A stretch of 36,648 nt of DNA from Flavobacteriales bacterium 33_180_T64 (GCA_002162685.1 MAAQ01000023.1:68259-104906), one strand, 5' to 3'. Positions 7,249-15,503 are shown, counted from the stretch's first letter. Numbers and translations: made by a program. The notes: generated by a model from the sequence alone, not told the origin.

Positions 7249-7758
7249 ATGAAACATATATTTTCAATAATACTAGTTGCCTTAGTACTAGTGTCATGTA
7301 AAAAAGAAGTTGCGCAAACAGAAGAATTGGCAATTTTAGAAGCCCAAGAAGTTACATATGCATCTTTTGGAAAAGAAATTACAGATGCAAATGCATTAAC
7401 TGCAAAGCACATGGCTGTGCAGTATTTAAAAATGACTGTTGGTGATTCTATTGATGCAAAAATGATAGCTAAAGTTGATGACGTTTGCCAAGCAAAAGGA
7501 TGTTGGATGAAGCTTGATTTGCCTAATGGAGAGCAAGTCATGGTGAAGTTTAAAGATTACGGGTTTTTTATGCCGAAAGATATTTCGGGAAAAGAAGTAA
7601 TTATTAATGGTAAAGCATTTGTGAATGAAGTTCCAGTAGACGAACAACGTCACTATGCTGAAGATGGAGGGGCAACACCTGAAGAGATAGCAAAAATTAC
7701 TGAGCCTAAGAAGACGTATTCGTTTTTAGCAGATGGTGTTTTATTGAAGACAAAATAA
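7249..7758 (+). CDS. DUF4920-type lipoprotein
   Basis: This 169-residue protein starts at ATG 7249 (MKHIFSIILV), immediately before a clear lipoprotein signal with VLVSC, giving lipidated Cys17. The mature region contains VCQAKGCWMKLDLPNGE, then MVKFKDYGFFMPKDISG and KEVIINGKAF, which I associate with the DUF4920 family of Bacteroidota lipoproteins (function unknown, compact beta domain with a conserved Cys pair). It is the first gene of a unit with mnmD, whose TTG start follows the stop by one base. A -7 element lies at 7208-7215. Confidence 0.8.
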   Translation: MKHIFSIILVALVLVSCKKEVAQTEELAILEAQEVTYASFGKEITDANALTAKHMAVQYLKMTVGDSIDAKMIAKVDDVCQAKGCWMKLDLPNGEQVMVKFKDYGFFMPKDISGKEVIINGKAFVNEVPVDEQRHYAEDGGATPEEIAKITEPKKTYSFLADGVLLKTK

Positions 7759-7759
7759 A

Positions 7760-8437
7760 TTGCAACGTAAAATAATTACCACGGCAGATGGCTCTAAAAC
7801 CATTCAAATAGAAGATTGGAATGAGCAGTACCATTCTGTTCATGGTGCCATACAAGAAGCAAATCATGTGTATATAAAACATGGTTTGCTTTTTTTTTAC
7901 TCTGAAAATAAACCAATTCCAAATCAAGAGATTTCAGTACTTGAAATAGGATTTGGTACAGGTTTAAATGCGTTGCTTACTATGCTGAAAGCAGAAACCT
8001 TAGAGCAGCCTATTAATTATGTTGGAGTAGAGGCTTTTCCTATCTCTTCGGAAGAGTTTTTACAATTAAATTATGCTTCAGAGCTTAAAGTTGATACGCG
8101 TAAATTTGAGGCGCTTTATAAGTCTTCTTGGGAGAAGCAGTGTCAAATTTCAGAAGTGTTTAAACTCACAAAACAACAGAAGTTTTTTAAAGATATTTCC
8201 GAAGAAAATACCTATGATGTTATTTATTTTGATGCGTTTGGAGCTAGAGTGCAACCAGAGCTTTGGACCGAAGCAATTTTTAGATTAATGTATAAAGCTT
8301 TGAAAAAAAATGGAGTACTTACAACTTATGCTGCTATTGGTAGTGTGCGTCGTTCTTTAAAATCTTTAGGTTTTGATGTAGAACGTCTTGAAGGTCCTCC
8401 AGGAAAGCGTCATATGCTTAGAGCTGTAAAACGTTAA
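7760..8437 (+). CDS. mnmD: tRNA U34 5-aminomethyl-2-thiouridine methyltransferase (MnmD; DUF752/MnmC N-domain homologue)
   Basis: This 225-residue SAM-dependent methyltransferase converts nm5(s2)U to mnm5(s2)U at the tRNA wobble position. It starts at TTG 7760: the upstream in-frame stop is at 7745, no ATG occurs before the conserved N-terminus RKIITTADGSKTI, and the next Met is at residue 75. Landmarks are DWNEQYHSVHGA (19-30), SAM motif I EIGFGTGLN (62-70), IYFDAFGARVQPELW (155-169) and the C-terminal GPPGKRHMLRA. Proteins of about 225 residues lack the FAD-dependent oxidoreductase domain of enterobacterial MnmC and correspond to stand-alone MnmD. It is probably co-transcribed with the upstream lipoprotein gene. 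Confidence 0.85.
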   Translation: MQRKIITTADGSKTIQIEDWNEQYHSVHGAIQEANHVYIKHGLLFFYSENKPIPNQEISVLEIGFGTGLNALLTMLKAETLEQPINYVGVEAFPISSEEFLQLNYASELKVDTRKFEALYKSSWEKQCQISEVFKLTKQQKFFKDISEENTYDVIYFDAFGARVQPELWTEAIFRLMYKALKKNGVLTTYAAIGSVRRSLKSLGFDVERLEGPPGKRHMLRAVKR

Positions 8438-8490
8438 ACCCTTATTAAAATCGTCGAGCTTGGTTTGAGATTTTAGTAAATTAGTGTGTT

Positions 8491-9399
8491 ATGGGGAACA
8501 TTCTTATTACGGGAGCAACAGGATTAATTGGTCAAGAAATTGTGAAAATTTGTCATGACCAAAATCTAATTGTTCATTACCTGACGACTTCAAAAAATAA
8601 AATTACTACTGAAGAAAATTATAAAGGCTTTTATTGGAATCCAAGTCATAACGAAATTGATGAACGCTGTTTTCACGGTGTTAGTACTATTATTAATTTA
8701 GTTGGTGCCACCATTTCGAAGCGCTGGACAACGGCTTACAAGAAAGAAATTATTTCAAGTAGAACAGAAGCGGTTAAACTATTAAGAGCGACTATTGAAA
8801 TACATAAATTCCCTGTTAAACAGTTTGTTTCTGCTAGTGCTATTGGCGTGTATCCAGACTCAATAACTAATTATTATGAAGAAAACGAAACAAAGCTATC
8901 GTATTCTTTTTTAGGAGAAGTTGTTAAGCAATGGGAAACCGCTGTCGATGCATTTTTGTCACTTGGAATTAAAGTCGCAAAAATTAGAATAGGCTTAGTG
9001 CTTTCAAAAAAAGGAGGCGCATTACCTCAAATAGCAAAGCCAATTAGATTTGGTGTAGGAGCAGCATTTGGAACTGGAGAGCAATGGCAATCATGGATTC
9101 ATGTTGATGATTTAGCAAGGTTGTTTGTATTTGTAGTTACTAAGAACCTTGATGGTGTTTATAATGCAGTATCACCAAATCCAGTGACTAATAGAGAACT
9201 TATTAAAACGGTTGCCAAAATACTTCACAAACCACTTATGTTACCTAATATCCCAAAGTTTGTTATGAAATTTGTATTAGGAGAAATGCATGTCTTGTTG
9301 TTTGAAAGCCAGCGTGTAAGTGCTGCAAAAGTTGAAAATACAGGATTCTATTTTGAATACCACCATTTAGAACCTGCACTTCTAGAGTTATTTGATTAG
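8491..9399 (+). CDS. TIGR01777-family NAD(P)-dependent epimerase/oxidoreductase (YfcH-like)
   Basis: This 302-residue short-chain dehydrogenase of the extended type has the Rossmann motif ITGATGLIGQ at 5-14, followed by the family features TTIINLVGATISKRWT, a VSASAIGVYP segment with the catalytic-region Ser/Tyr, and a GAAFGTGEQWQSWIHVDDLAR stretch. The C-terminal DUF1731-like tail includes NAVSPNPVTNREL and MLPNIPKFVMKFVLGEM. Family members (E. coli YfcH, plant SulA-like) bind NAD(P), but their physiological substrate is not established. It is 53 bases downstream of mnmD with no clear terminator between. Confidence 0.88.
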   Translation: MGNILITGATGLIGQEIVKICHDQNLIVHYLTTSKNKITTEENYKGFYWNPSHNEIDERCFHGVSTIINLVGATISKRWTTAYKKEIISSRTEAVKLLRATIEIHKFPVKQFVSASAIGVYPDSITNYYEENETKLSYSFLGEVVKQWETAVDAFLSLGIKVAKIRIGLVLSKKGGALPQIAKPIRFGVGAAFGTGEQWQSWIHVDDLARLFVFVVTKNLDGVYNAVSPNPVTNRELIKTVAKILHKPLMLPNIPKFVMKFVLGEMHVLLFESQRVSAAKVENTGFYFEYHHLEPALLELFD

Positions 9400-9474
9400 T
9401 AACATTAATGCTTATCAAACGAACCTAACTATTCAAAAATATATCATTTCCGAAGAAAATAATTTGATGACATT

Positions 9475-9506
9475 TTGACATTTTAATAATAATGGCAGTA
9501 CTTTTG
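9475..9506 (+). promoter_or_regulatory. Bacteroidota housekeeping-type promoter of grpE-dnaJ
   Basis: TTG at 9475-9477, a 21-base spacer and TACTTTTG (exact TAnnTTTG) at 9499-9506, 37 bases before the grpE ATG. The -7 element sits inside the inverted repeat ATGGCA-N7-TGCCAT (9492-9510) and overlaps a sigma-54-like element. Confidence 0.6.
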
Positions 9507-9507
9507 C
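9493..9507 (+). promoter_or_regulatory. Sigma-54-like -24/-12 element upstream of grpE
   Basis: TGGCAG-TACTT-TTGC matches the sigma-54 consensus TGGCAC-N5-TTGC at nine of ten fixed positions, with the invariant GG and GC exactly 10 bases apart. The window also encodes a sigma-54 activator (15506-16669). The same bases contain a housekeeping-type -7 element, so the site may be dual, or the match may be fortuitous. Confidence 0.4.
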
Positions 9508-9543
9508 CATCCTAAATCGAAGATTTATAATATAATCCAGAAA

Positions 9544-10089
9544 ATGAGTAAGAAAGATAAAAATCAAACTATAGAAGAACCACAAGTGCAAGGAGAGGCA
9601 GTAGATAATGCTCAAACTCCTCAAGCTGAAGAATTAACTGTAGAGGCAAAATTACAAGAAGAATTAGTAAAGGAGAAAGATAAATTCATGCGCTTGTTTG
9701 CTGAATTTGAAAACTATAAGAAGCGAACGACGAGAGAACGAATAGACTTGTTTAAAACAGCTAATGAAGAAGTGATGGTGTCAATGTTGTCTGTGCTTGA
9801 TGATTTTGAGCGTGCTTTATTGCATATTGAAGATGATAAAGAAGCTGAAGAATTACGTAAGGGCGTTTTGTTAATTTATCAAAAGCTATTGACAACTTTA
9901 GAGCAAAAAGGCTTGTCTAAAATTGAAATAACTGAAGGAGACACATTTAATGCTGATGATCATGAAGCAATAACGCAGATTCCAGCTCCAACTGAGGAGC
10001 TTAAAGGGAAAATTATTGACGTTGTTGAAAAAGGATATAAATTAGGAGATAAAGTTATACGTTTTCCTAAAGTTGTAATCGGACAATAA
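9544..10089 (+). CDS. grpE: GrpE, nucleotide exchange factor for DnaK
   Basis: This 181-residue cytoplasmic co-chaperone releases ADP from DnaK. An acidic, poorly conserved N-terminus (1-35) leads to the long dimerising helix (about 36-75, KLQEELVKEKDKFMRLFAEFENYKKRT), where FAEFENYKKR is the family signature. The C-terminal beta-wing domain follows, with DHEAITQIPAP and VVEKGYKLGDKVIRFPKVVIG matching the GrpE PROSITE-type motif. dnaJ starts seven bases downstream, giving a grpE-dnaJ operon without dnaK in this window. The promoter region carries overlapping housekeeping and sigma-54-like elements. Confidence 0.97.
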   Translation: MSKKDKNQTIEEPQVQGEAVDNAQTPQAEELTVEAKLQEELVKEKDKFMRLFAEFENYKKRTTRERIDLFKTANEEVMVSMLSVLDDFERALLHIEDDKEAEELRKGVLLIYQKLLTTLEQKGLSKIEITEGDTFNADDHEAITQIPAPTEELKGKIIDVVEKGYKLGDKVIRFPKVVIGQ

Positions 10090-10096
10090 TAAAGAT

Positions 10097-11224
10097 ATGG
10101 CAAAGAGAGATTATTACGAAATATTAGGTATTGATAAAAGTGCATCTGCTGCAGAAATCAAAAAAGCTTACCGAAAGATGGCTATTAAACATCATCCCGA
10201 TAAAAATCCTGATGATAAAGATGCTGAAGCGAAATTTAAAGAAGCTGCTGAGGCTTACGAAATATTAAGTAATGCTGATAAAAAAGCACGTTATGATCAA
10301 TTTGGTCATCAAGCATTTGATGGTGGAGGAGGCTTTAGTGGAGGTGGCATGAATATGGATGATATTTTCAGTCAGTTTGGTGATATTTTCGGTGGTGGTT
10401 TTGGAGGCGGAGGAGGTTTCTCTGGCTTTGGAGGTGGTTTTGGCGGAGGTCAAAGACGTGTTAAAGGAAGTAACCTTAGAATAAGAGTTAGCTTAACACT
10501 TGAAGAAATTGCAAATGGTGTAGAGAAGAAAATAAAGGTTAAACGTAAAGTTCAAGCTCCAGGTACTACGTACAAAACGTGTGTGACATGTAATGGTGTT
10601 GGTCAAGTAACAAGAGTTACTAATACAATACTAGGGCGAATGCAAACATCTTCAGCATGTCCAACTTGTAGTGGCGCAGGACAAAGTATTGATAAAAAAC
10701 CTTCTGACGCTGATGCTCAAGGATTAAAATTTCAAGAAGAAACCGTGTCAGTTAAAATTCCTGCAGGAGTTGTAGACTCTATGCAGCTTAAAGTTACAGG
10801 TAAAGGTAATGAAGCCCCAGGAAATGGGATTTCTGGCGACTTACTAGTTGTAATAGAGGAGAAAGAACACGAGACTTTAAAACGTGAAGGTGATAATTTA
10901 CATTATGACATGTATGTAAGCTTACCTGATGCTGTTTTAGGGACATCTAAAGAAATTGATACCGTTACTGGTAAGGTGAGAATTAAGGTTGAAACAGGAG
11001 TGCAATCAGGCAAAATACTGCGCTTAAGAGGAAAAGGAATTCCAAGTATTAATGGGTATGGAAGTGGAGATTTACTCGTACATGTTAATGTTTGGACACC
11101 TAAAACATTGAATAAACAACAAAAAGAGTTCTTTGAGAGCATGAGGGATGATGAACACTTCGCTCCGAAGCCTGAAAGTTCTGATAAATCGTTTTTTGAA
11201 AAAGTTAAAGATATGTTTTCATAA
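10097..11224 (+). CDS. dnaJ: DnaJ (Hsp40) with a reduced zinc-finger domain
   Basis: This 375-residue J-protein stimulates DnaK ATPase and delivers substrates. The J domain (1-70) has the essential HPD at 33-35. A very glycine/phenylalanine-rich linker (about 76-118, GGGFGGGGGFSGFGGG-like) follows. The zinc-finger region (about 155-200) has only two CxxCxGxG-type motifs, CVTCNGVG and CPTCSGAG, instead of four. Their spacing across TRVTNTILGRMQTSSA matches motifs II and III, i.e. zinc centre 2. The substrate-binding C-terminal domains (about 210-350, VKIPAGVVDSMQL, GDLLVVIEEKEH, LRLRGKGIPS) are intact. From memory the reduction is usual in Flavobacteria. It is co-transcribed with grpE. Confidence 0.96.
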   Translation: MAKRDYYEILGIDKSASAAEIKKAYRKMAIKHHPDKNPDDKDAEAKFKEAAEAYEILSNADKKARYDQFGHQAFDGGGGFSGGGMNMDDIFSQFGDIFGGGFGGGGGFSGFGGGFGGGQRRVKGSNLRIRVSLTLEEIANGVEKKIKVKRKVQAPGTTYKTCVTCNGVGQVTRVTNTILGRMQTSSACPTCSGAGQSIDKKPSDADAQGLKFQEETVSVKIPAGVVDSMQLKVTGKGNEAPGNGISGDLLVVIEEKEHETLKREGDNLHYDMYVSLPDAVLGTSKEIDTVTGKVRIKVETGVQSGKILRLRGKGIPSINGYGSGDLLVHVNVWTPKTLNKQQKEFFESMRDDEHFAPKPESSDKSFFEKVKDMFS

Positions 11225-11250
11225 CAATCTTCTTTTTTAATAAAAAACAC

Positions 11251-11352
11251 TATATTTGGAATATCACTAATTCTAATTAGTGGTAATTTTTCTTTTTCAT
11301 AGCAATTTTTTCCCATCCTTAATTTGTTTTAAGGGTGGGTTTTGTTTTTTTT
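11251..11352 (+). ncRNA. Possible small RNA (or structured dnaJ 3' UTR) with own -7 element and terminator
   Basis: TATATTTG at 11251-11258 is an exact TAnnTTTG element located after the dnaJ stop, with no protein gene starting until 11500. Just after it lies an 11-bp hairpin (11262-11272 pairing with 11275-11285, core CACTAATT/AATTAGTG), then a U-rich linker and a strong terminator hairpin at 11312-11339. This would give a transcript of roughly 90 nt from about 11263. No TTG -33 box is seen, and the structure could simply be the 3' UTR of dnaJ. I cannot assign it to a known RNA family. Confidence 0.35.
11312..11352 (+). terminator. Rho-independent terminator downstream of dnaJ
   Basis: CCCATCCTTAA (11312-11322), loop TTTGTT, TTAAGGGTGGG (11329-11339) give an 11-bp stem with one G-U pair. 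The T-tract TTTTGTTTTTTTT follows. Confidence 0.9.
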
Positions 11353-11499
11353 ATAGTTTCATCACTTTCAGTGAAGTAAATACATATTGTAGGTAGTGAA
11401 ACTTTTGATAACGTTAATAATTAAGTGCGATAAGCACCTATTAGATGATTAACATTTTTATCTTTACGAGAATTAAATTCAAACAATCAAACTCAATAT

Positions 11500-12426
11500 A
11501 TGAATAACCTATTAGTCGCAGATTCAGTATCTAAAAACTTTGGAGAGTTTAGAGCGTTAAACGACGTTTCTATAGCAGTTCCTAAAGGAAGTATTTTTGG
11601 ATTGTTAGGGCCAAATGGCGCAGGAAAAACTACACTAATTAGAGTTATCAATCAAATTACTATGCCAGACTCGGGTCACGTTTTATTAGATGGTGAACCT
11701 TTAAAACCTGAGCATATACAAAATATAGGTTATTTGCCAGAAGAACGTGGGCTTTATAAGTCTATGAAAGTTGGTGAACAAGTACTATATCTAGCTCAAC
11801 TTAAAGGATTAACAAAACAAGAGGCTAAAAAACGTTTAAAGTACTGGTTTGAAAAATTTGAAATTGGGGATTGGTGGAATAAAAAAATTCAAGAACTAAG
11901 TAAGGGGCAAGCACAGAAAATTCAATTTATAGTTACTGTTTTACACCAGCCTAAGTTATTGATTTTTGATGAACCTTTTTCAGGGTTTGACCCTATTAAT
12001 GCTAATTTAATTAAAGATGAAATCCTTCAACTTAGAGATGAAGGTGCTACGGTTATTTTTTCTACACATCGTATGGAATCTGTAGAAGAATTGTGTGATC
12101 ATATTGCTTTGATTCATAAGTCTAATAAGGTTTTAGATGGGAAGCTAACCGATATTAAACGTGAATATAGAACGAATACTTTTGAGGTTGGTTTACAAAC
12201 CAATCAAATAGAACGTGTTACTAACGCAATTAAAGAAAAGTTTGAAGTATTTCCAGCGACATTTAAAAACCTTAATGATGATGTAAAGCTAAATGTTAAA
12301 CTTAATGCTCAAGGATCTTCTAATGAGTTATTATCATTTTTAACCTCTAAAGCCGAGGTGCATCATTTTGTGGAAGTGATACCAAGTGCTAACGATATCT
12401 TTATTCAAACAGTAAAAAATAATTAA
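11500..12426 (+). CDS. ABC transporter ATP-binding protein (NatA-like)
   Basis: This 308-residue ATPase has Walker A GPNGAGKT at 37-44, Q-loop region around INQIT, signature LSKGQ at 133-137, Walker B LLIFDEP at 153-159 and a switch His in FSTHRME. The C-terminal extension (about 215-308) corresponds to the DUF4162 domain common in ATPases that pair with ABC-2/NatB-type permeases. The permease gene follows after one base, so the two encode one transporter. Such pairs are usually exporters (sodium, drugs, lipids or peptides); the substrate is not evident here. Confidence 0.93.
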   Translation: MNNLLVADSVSKNFGEFRALNDVSIAVPKGSIFGLLGPNGAGKTTLIRVINQITMPDSGHVLLDGEPLKPEHIQNIGYLPEERGLYKSMKVGEQVLYLAQLKGLTKQEAKKRLKYWFEKFEIGDWWNKKIQELSKGQAQKIQFIVTVLHQPKLLIFDEPFSGFDPINANLIKDEILQLRDEGATVIFSTHRMESVEELCDHIALIHKSNKVLDGKLTDIKREYRTNTFEVGLQTNQIERVTNAIKEKFEVFPATFKNLNDDVKLNVKLNAQGSSNELLSFLTSKAEVHHFVEVIPSANDIFIQTVKNN

Positions 12427-12427
12427 T

Positions 12428-13741
12428 ATGAATCATTTACCACTCATCATAAAGAGAGAATATCTAACAAAGGTTAAAAATAAATCGTTTATTATTATGA
12501 CATTTGTGAGCCCATTAATTATGGTGGCTCTTGTTGCTTTTGTTGCTTATTTGTCACAATTAAATAATGATAAAAAACGTACAATATCTGTTTTAGATGA
12601 AACTGGTGTTATGAGTGAGGTTTTTGTTAATACAGAAAATACAACTTATAATATTTTGACTGATACTAGTTTGGAGACTGCTAAAGAATTAGTCATAGCC
12701 AAAGAGGATTTTGGCTTATTGCATATTCAAAATAGTACGGATAGAAAAGAGGTAGTTTCCAAAGTGAAATTTTATTCAGATGAATCGCCTTCATTATCTA
12801 TAATGTCTAGCTTAGAAGAGAAAATAGAGAAGGAGCTTGAAGATAAAAAGCTTTTTAATGCTGGTGTTGATATAGAGAAAATTGAAGCATCAAAAACAAA
12901 TATTACTATAGCGCAAGAAACGTTTACAGGTGAGAAAACTTCTAAAATAGATAGCGTTTTAAAACTAGCATTTGGTGGAGCAGCTGGATATTTATTATTC
13001 ATGTTTATCATAATTTACGGCAATATGATAATGCGAAGTGTAATTGAAGAAAAAACAAGTAGAATTATTGAAATCATTATATCTTCAGTAAAGCCTATTC
13101 AATTAATGATGGGGAAAATTATTGGTACATCTCTTGCTGGAATTACGCAATTTGCAATTTGGACGATTTTAGGGAGTATATTAGTGTTTGCGTTATCTGC
13201 AATTTTTGGAATTGATCTGTCAGAAATGCAAACGCCACAGCAAGATCTAATTAATCAAGCTATGCAAAATCCAGAAATCGCTAGTGAAATACAATTAGGG
13301 ATGCAATCATTTTTTAATTTGCCTTTAGCCAATTTAATAATAGCATTTTTGTTTTTCTTTATAGGTGGTTACTTATTATATAGCTCATTGTATGCAGCAG
13401 TTGGAGCAGCTGTAGATAATGAAACAGATACACAACAATTTATGTTACCTATCATTATGCCTCTAGTTTTGGCTGTTTATGTTGGTATTTTTACGGTTAT
13501 TGAAGACCCTCACGGAACAGTATCAACAGTGTTTTCATTTATCCCATTTACGTCTCCAGTAGTTATGTTAATGAGAATACCATTTGGTGTGCCTATTTGG
13601 CAACAAGTATTATCATTTGCGATTTTAGCTGTGACGTTTATATTTACAGTTTGGTTTGCTGCTAAAATTTATAGAGTTGGAATTTTAATGTATGGTAAAA
13701 AGCCAAGTTATAAGGAATTATACAAATGGATAAAATACTAA
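12428..13741 (+). CDS. ABC transporter permease, NatB/ABC-2 family
   Basis: This 437-residue membrane subunit partners the preceding ATPase. One N-terminal span (about 22-44) is followed by a large extracytoplasmic domain (about 45-175) and a C-terminal bundle of about five to six spans (from residue 178). The cytoplasmic VIEEKTSRIIEIIISSVKP motif that contacts the ATPase in NatB-type permeases is at about 202-220. The translation context is tight: one base after the ATPase stop, with the MscS gene following within four bases, so this is one operon. The sequence gives no substrate information. Confidence 0.92.
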   Translation: MNHLPLIIKREYLTKVKNKSFIIMTFVSPLIMVALVAFVAYLSQLNNDKKRTISVLDETGVMSEVFVNTENTTYNILTDTSLETAKELVIAKEDFGLLHIQNSTDRKEVVSKVKFYSDESPSLSIMSSLEEKIEKELEDKKLFNAGVDIEKIEASKTNITIAQETFTGEKTSKIDSVLKLAFGGAAGYLLFMFIIIYGNMIMRSVIEEKTSRIIEIIISSVKPIQLMMGKIIGTSLAGITQFAIWTILGSILVFALSAIFGIDLSEMQTPQQDLINQAMQNPEIASEIQLGMQSFFNLPLANLIIAFLFFFIGGYLLYSSLYAAVGAAVDNETDTQQFMLPIIMPLVLAVYVGIFTVIEDPHGTVSTVFSFIPFTSPVVMLMRIPFGVPIWQQVLSFAILAVTFIFTVWFAAKIYRVGILMYGKKPSYKELYKWIKY

Positions 13742-13745
13742 GGTG

Positions 13746-14576
13746 ATGGAATCAATTAATTCTGTTTTATCTAAAGTTATTTATAATCAACATGGTATCA
13801 AAGTTACTATAGGAACAATTGTCTTTCTAATAATAACATTATTAGCCACACAGCTTATTTTGCGTATGGTAAGAATTCTAGCAACTAAACGGCTAGAAAG
13901 AGAAGATAAAAATCGTTTTAAAACTGTATTTACGTTTTTAAAATATATTATTTTTTCAGTTGTAATAGTAACCACTTTAGATGCTACCGGTGTTAAAGTG
14001 ACTGCTTTATTAGCAGCTTCTACGGCATTATTTGTTGGGATAGGTCTTGGTATGCAAAAATTATTTCAAGACATTATTTCTGGAATATTTATTTTAATTG
14101 ACAAAACAGTTACGGTTGATGACATTATTGAAATTGATAAAAAAGTAGGAAAAATAACTGAAGTGAGTTTAAGAACTACTAAGGCAATTACCAATGATGA
14201 AAAAGTATTGGTGATTCCTAATCATAAGTTTTTAAATGAAATTTTATTCAACTGGACACAAAATGATAAATTAACAAGAGAGTTTGTTGATGTAGGTGTT
14301 GCTTATGGCACAGATATTGACTTTGTAAAAGCATTATTATTAGGTATAGCAGTACAAGAAGCTGCTATTTTAAGTCATCCTGAACCTAATGTCTTTTTTG
14401 AAGATTTTGGGGATAATGCATTAAAGTTTAGATTGCATTTTTATATAGAAGATAGTTTTCATGTCCCTTTAATTAAAAGTCAACTACGCTATAAAATATA
14501 TAATACATTTCAAGAGAATAATATACAAATACCTTTTCCTCAAAGAGATGTTCATATTATTCAAAAATCCGAATAG
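13746..14576 (+). CDS. MscS-family mechanosensitive channel
   Basis: This 276-residue channel starts at ATG 13746; a GTG lies directly before it at 13743. Two to three N-terminal spans precede the pore-lining helix TALLAASTALFVGIGLGMQKLF (about 85-106), with the glycine/alanine packing of MscS TM3. The beta domain follows (DIIEIDKKVGKITEVSLRTTKAITNDEKVLVIPNHKF) with a mixed alpha-beta C-terminal domain. It would open under membrane tension to release osmolytes after osmotic downshift. The start lies four bases after the ABC permease stop, so the channel and exporter are co-transcribed, though a functional link is not shown. Confidence 0.92.
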   Translation: MESINSVLSKVIYNQHGIKVTIGTIVFLIITLLATQLILRMVRILATKRLEREDKNRFKTVFTFLKYIIFSVVIVTTLDATGVKVTALLAASTALFVGIGLGMQKLFQDIISGIFILIDKTVTVDDIIEIDKKVGKITEVSLRTTKAITNDEKVLVIPNHKFLNEILFNWTQNDKLTREFVDVGVAYGTDIDFVKALLLGIAVQEAAILSHPEPNVFFEDFGDNALKFRLHFYIEDSFHVPLIKSQLRYKIYNTFQENNIQIPFPQRDVHIIQKSE

Positions 14577-14618
14577 AGTTAATCTTTTATTTTAAATTAA
14601 TACGTTTTAAAATAGTTT

Positions 14619-15503
14619 ATGATTTGTAAGTCGTGTAACGTTTTTTTTATCATTTTTTTTTGTTGCTTATCGCATTCAATGATGGCGCAACTTACAGATT
14701 TAGCACGATTAGAATATTCATTTATACCAAAAAGTAATTCTGATGATCAATACACAAGAATTAGAGCTTTGGTTAATTACCCTATTAAAACAAAAGAAGA
14801 TTGTTATTTAGTTATAGGAGCTGAATATAATAGAATAATTCTCAACCTAGAAGATAATTATGGTTTTGATACTTCAGTTTTAGAAACCATTAATATTATT
14901 GATTTAAATATTGGTTATACATTTAAAACGGCAAAGTATTGGAGGCTAGGATTAAAAATAAACCCTAGGGTAGCCTCAACTCTTATTGAAAAAATCACGT
15001 TTGAAGATGTGTTTTTAAATGGTGGAGTATTTGCAATAAATGATAAAAGGAAAGACAAAACCTTAAAACGCCCTTATCGTTTAATTTTAGGGTTAACATA
15101 TAATACTACAACAGGTGTCCCATTTCCTTTGCCATTTGTAAGCTATTATAGGCGAATAAATGATAAATGGTCATTTTCTGCAGGAGTACCAAAGTCAAAC
15201 GTTAAATATTTTTTAACTAAGAAAAGTATGCTGCAAACCTTTGTTAGTTTAGATGGTTATTTTGCTAATTTGCAACGTCAACTAACAATAAACGGAAAAC
15301 AAATAGATAACATTTCTTTAGCTGTAGCTGTAGCAGGAATTGGGTATGAGTATTTGCTTACCCGACATTTAGTGGCTTATGCGTATACAGGTTTTACTTT
15401 TAGATTAAATAATGTGTTACGTGATGATAATAGAGATGAAGTTTTTAAATTAGACGATGTAAATGCATTTTATTTAAGAACTGGAATAAAATTTAAAATA
15501 TAA
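14619..15503 (+). CDS. Probable outer-membrane beta-barrel protein, DUF6268-like
   Basis: This 294-residue protein has an N-terminal signal peptide (about 1-23, ending MMAQ) and alternating hydrophobic/polar strands through the mature part, with repeated aromatic ends (YSFIP, LVIGAEYNRI, LNIGYTFKTAKYW, FVSYYRRINDKWSFSAGVPKSNVKYF). It ends LRTGIKFKI. The arrangement, including the GVPFPLPFVSYYRRINDKWSFSAGVP stretch, resembles DUF6268 proteins of Bacteroidota, whose role is unknown. It lies 42 bases after the MscS gene and two bases before the sigma-54 activator gene, so it is probably in the same operon. Confidence 0.65.
   Translation: MICKSCNVFFIIFFCCLSHSMMAQLTDLARLEYSFIPKSNSDDQYTRIRALVNYPIKTKEDCYLVIGAEYNRIILNLEDNYGFDTSVLETINIIDLNIGYTFKTAKYWRLGLKINPRVASTLIEKITFEDVFLNGGVFAINDKRKDKTLKRPYRLILGLTYNTTTGVPFPLPFVSYYRRINDKWSFSAGVPKSNVKYFLTKKSMLQTFVSLDGYFANLQRQLTINGKQIDNISLAVAVAGIGYEYLLTRHLVAYAYTGFTFRLNNVLRDDNRDEVFKLDDVNAFYLRTGIKFKI

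Noticed and set aside
7176-7541. 121-codon minus-strand frame opposite the DUF4920 lipoprotein
   Set aside because: It is the complement of a clearly coding lipoprotein gene and has no recognisable domain.
8438-8490. AAAATC...GATTTT as a terminator after mnmD
   Set aside because: Only six A/T-rich pairs around a long loop and no T-tract.
10331-10453. Gly-rich tandem-repeat region in dnaJ as a repeat element
   Set aside because: It encodes the normal glycine/phenylalanine linker of DnaJ.
10903-11316. 137-codon minus-strand frame overlapping the dnaJ 3' end and the candidate small RNA
   Set aside because: Mostly antisense to conserved dnaJ C-terminal domain codons, no family resemblance and no promoter.
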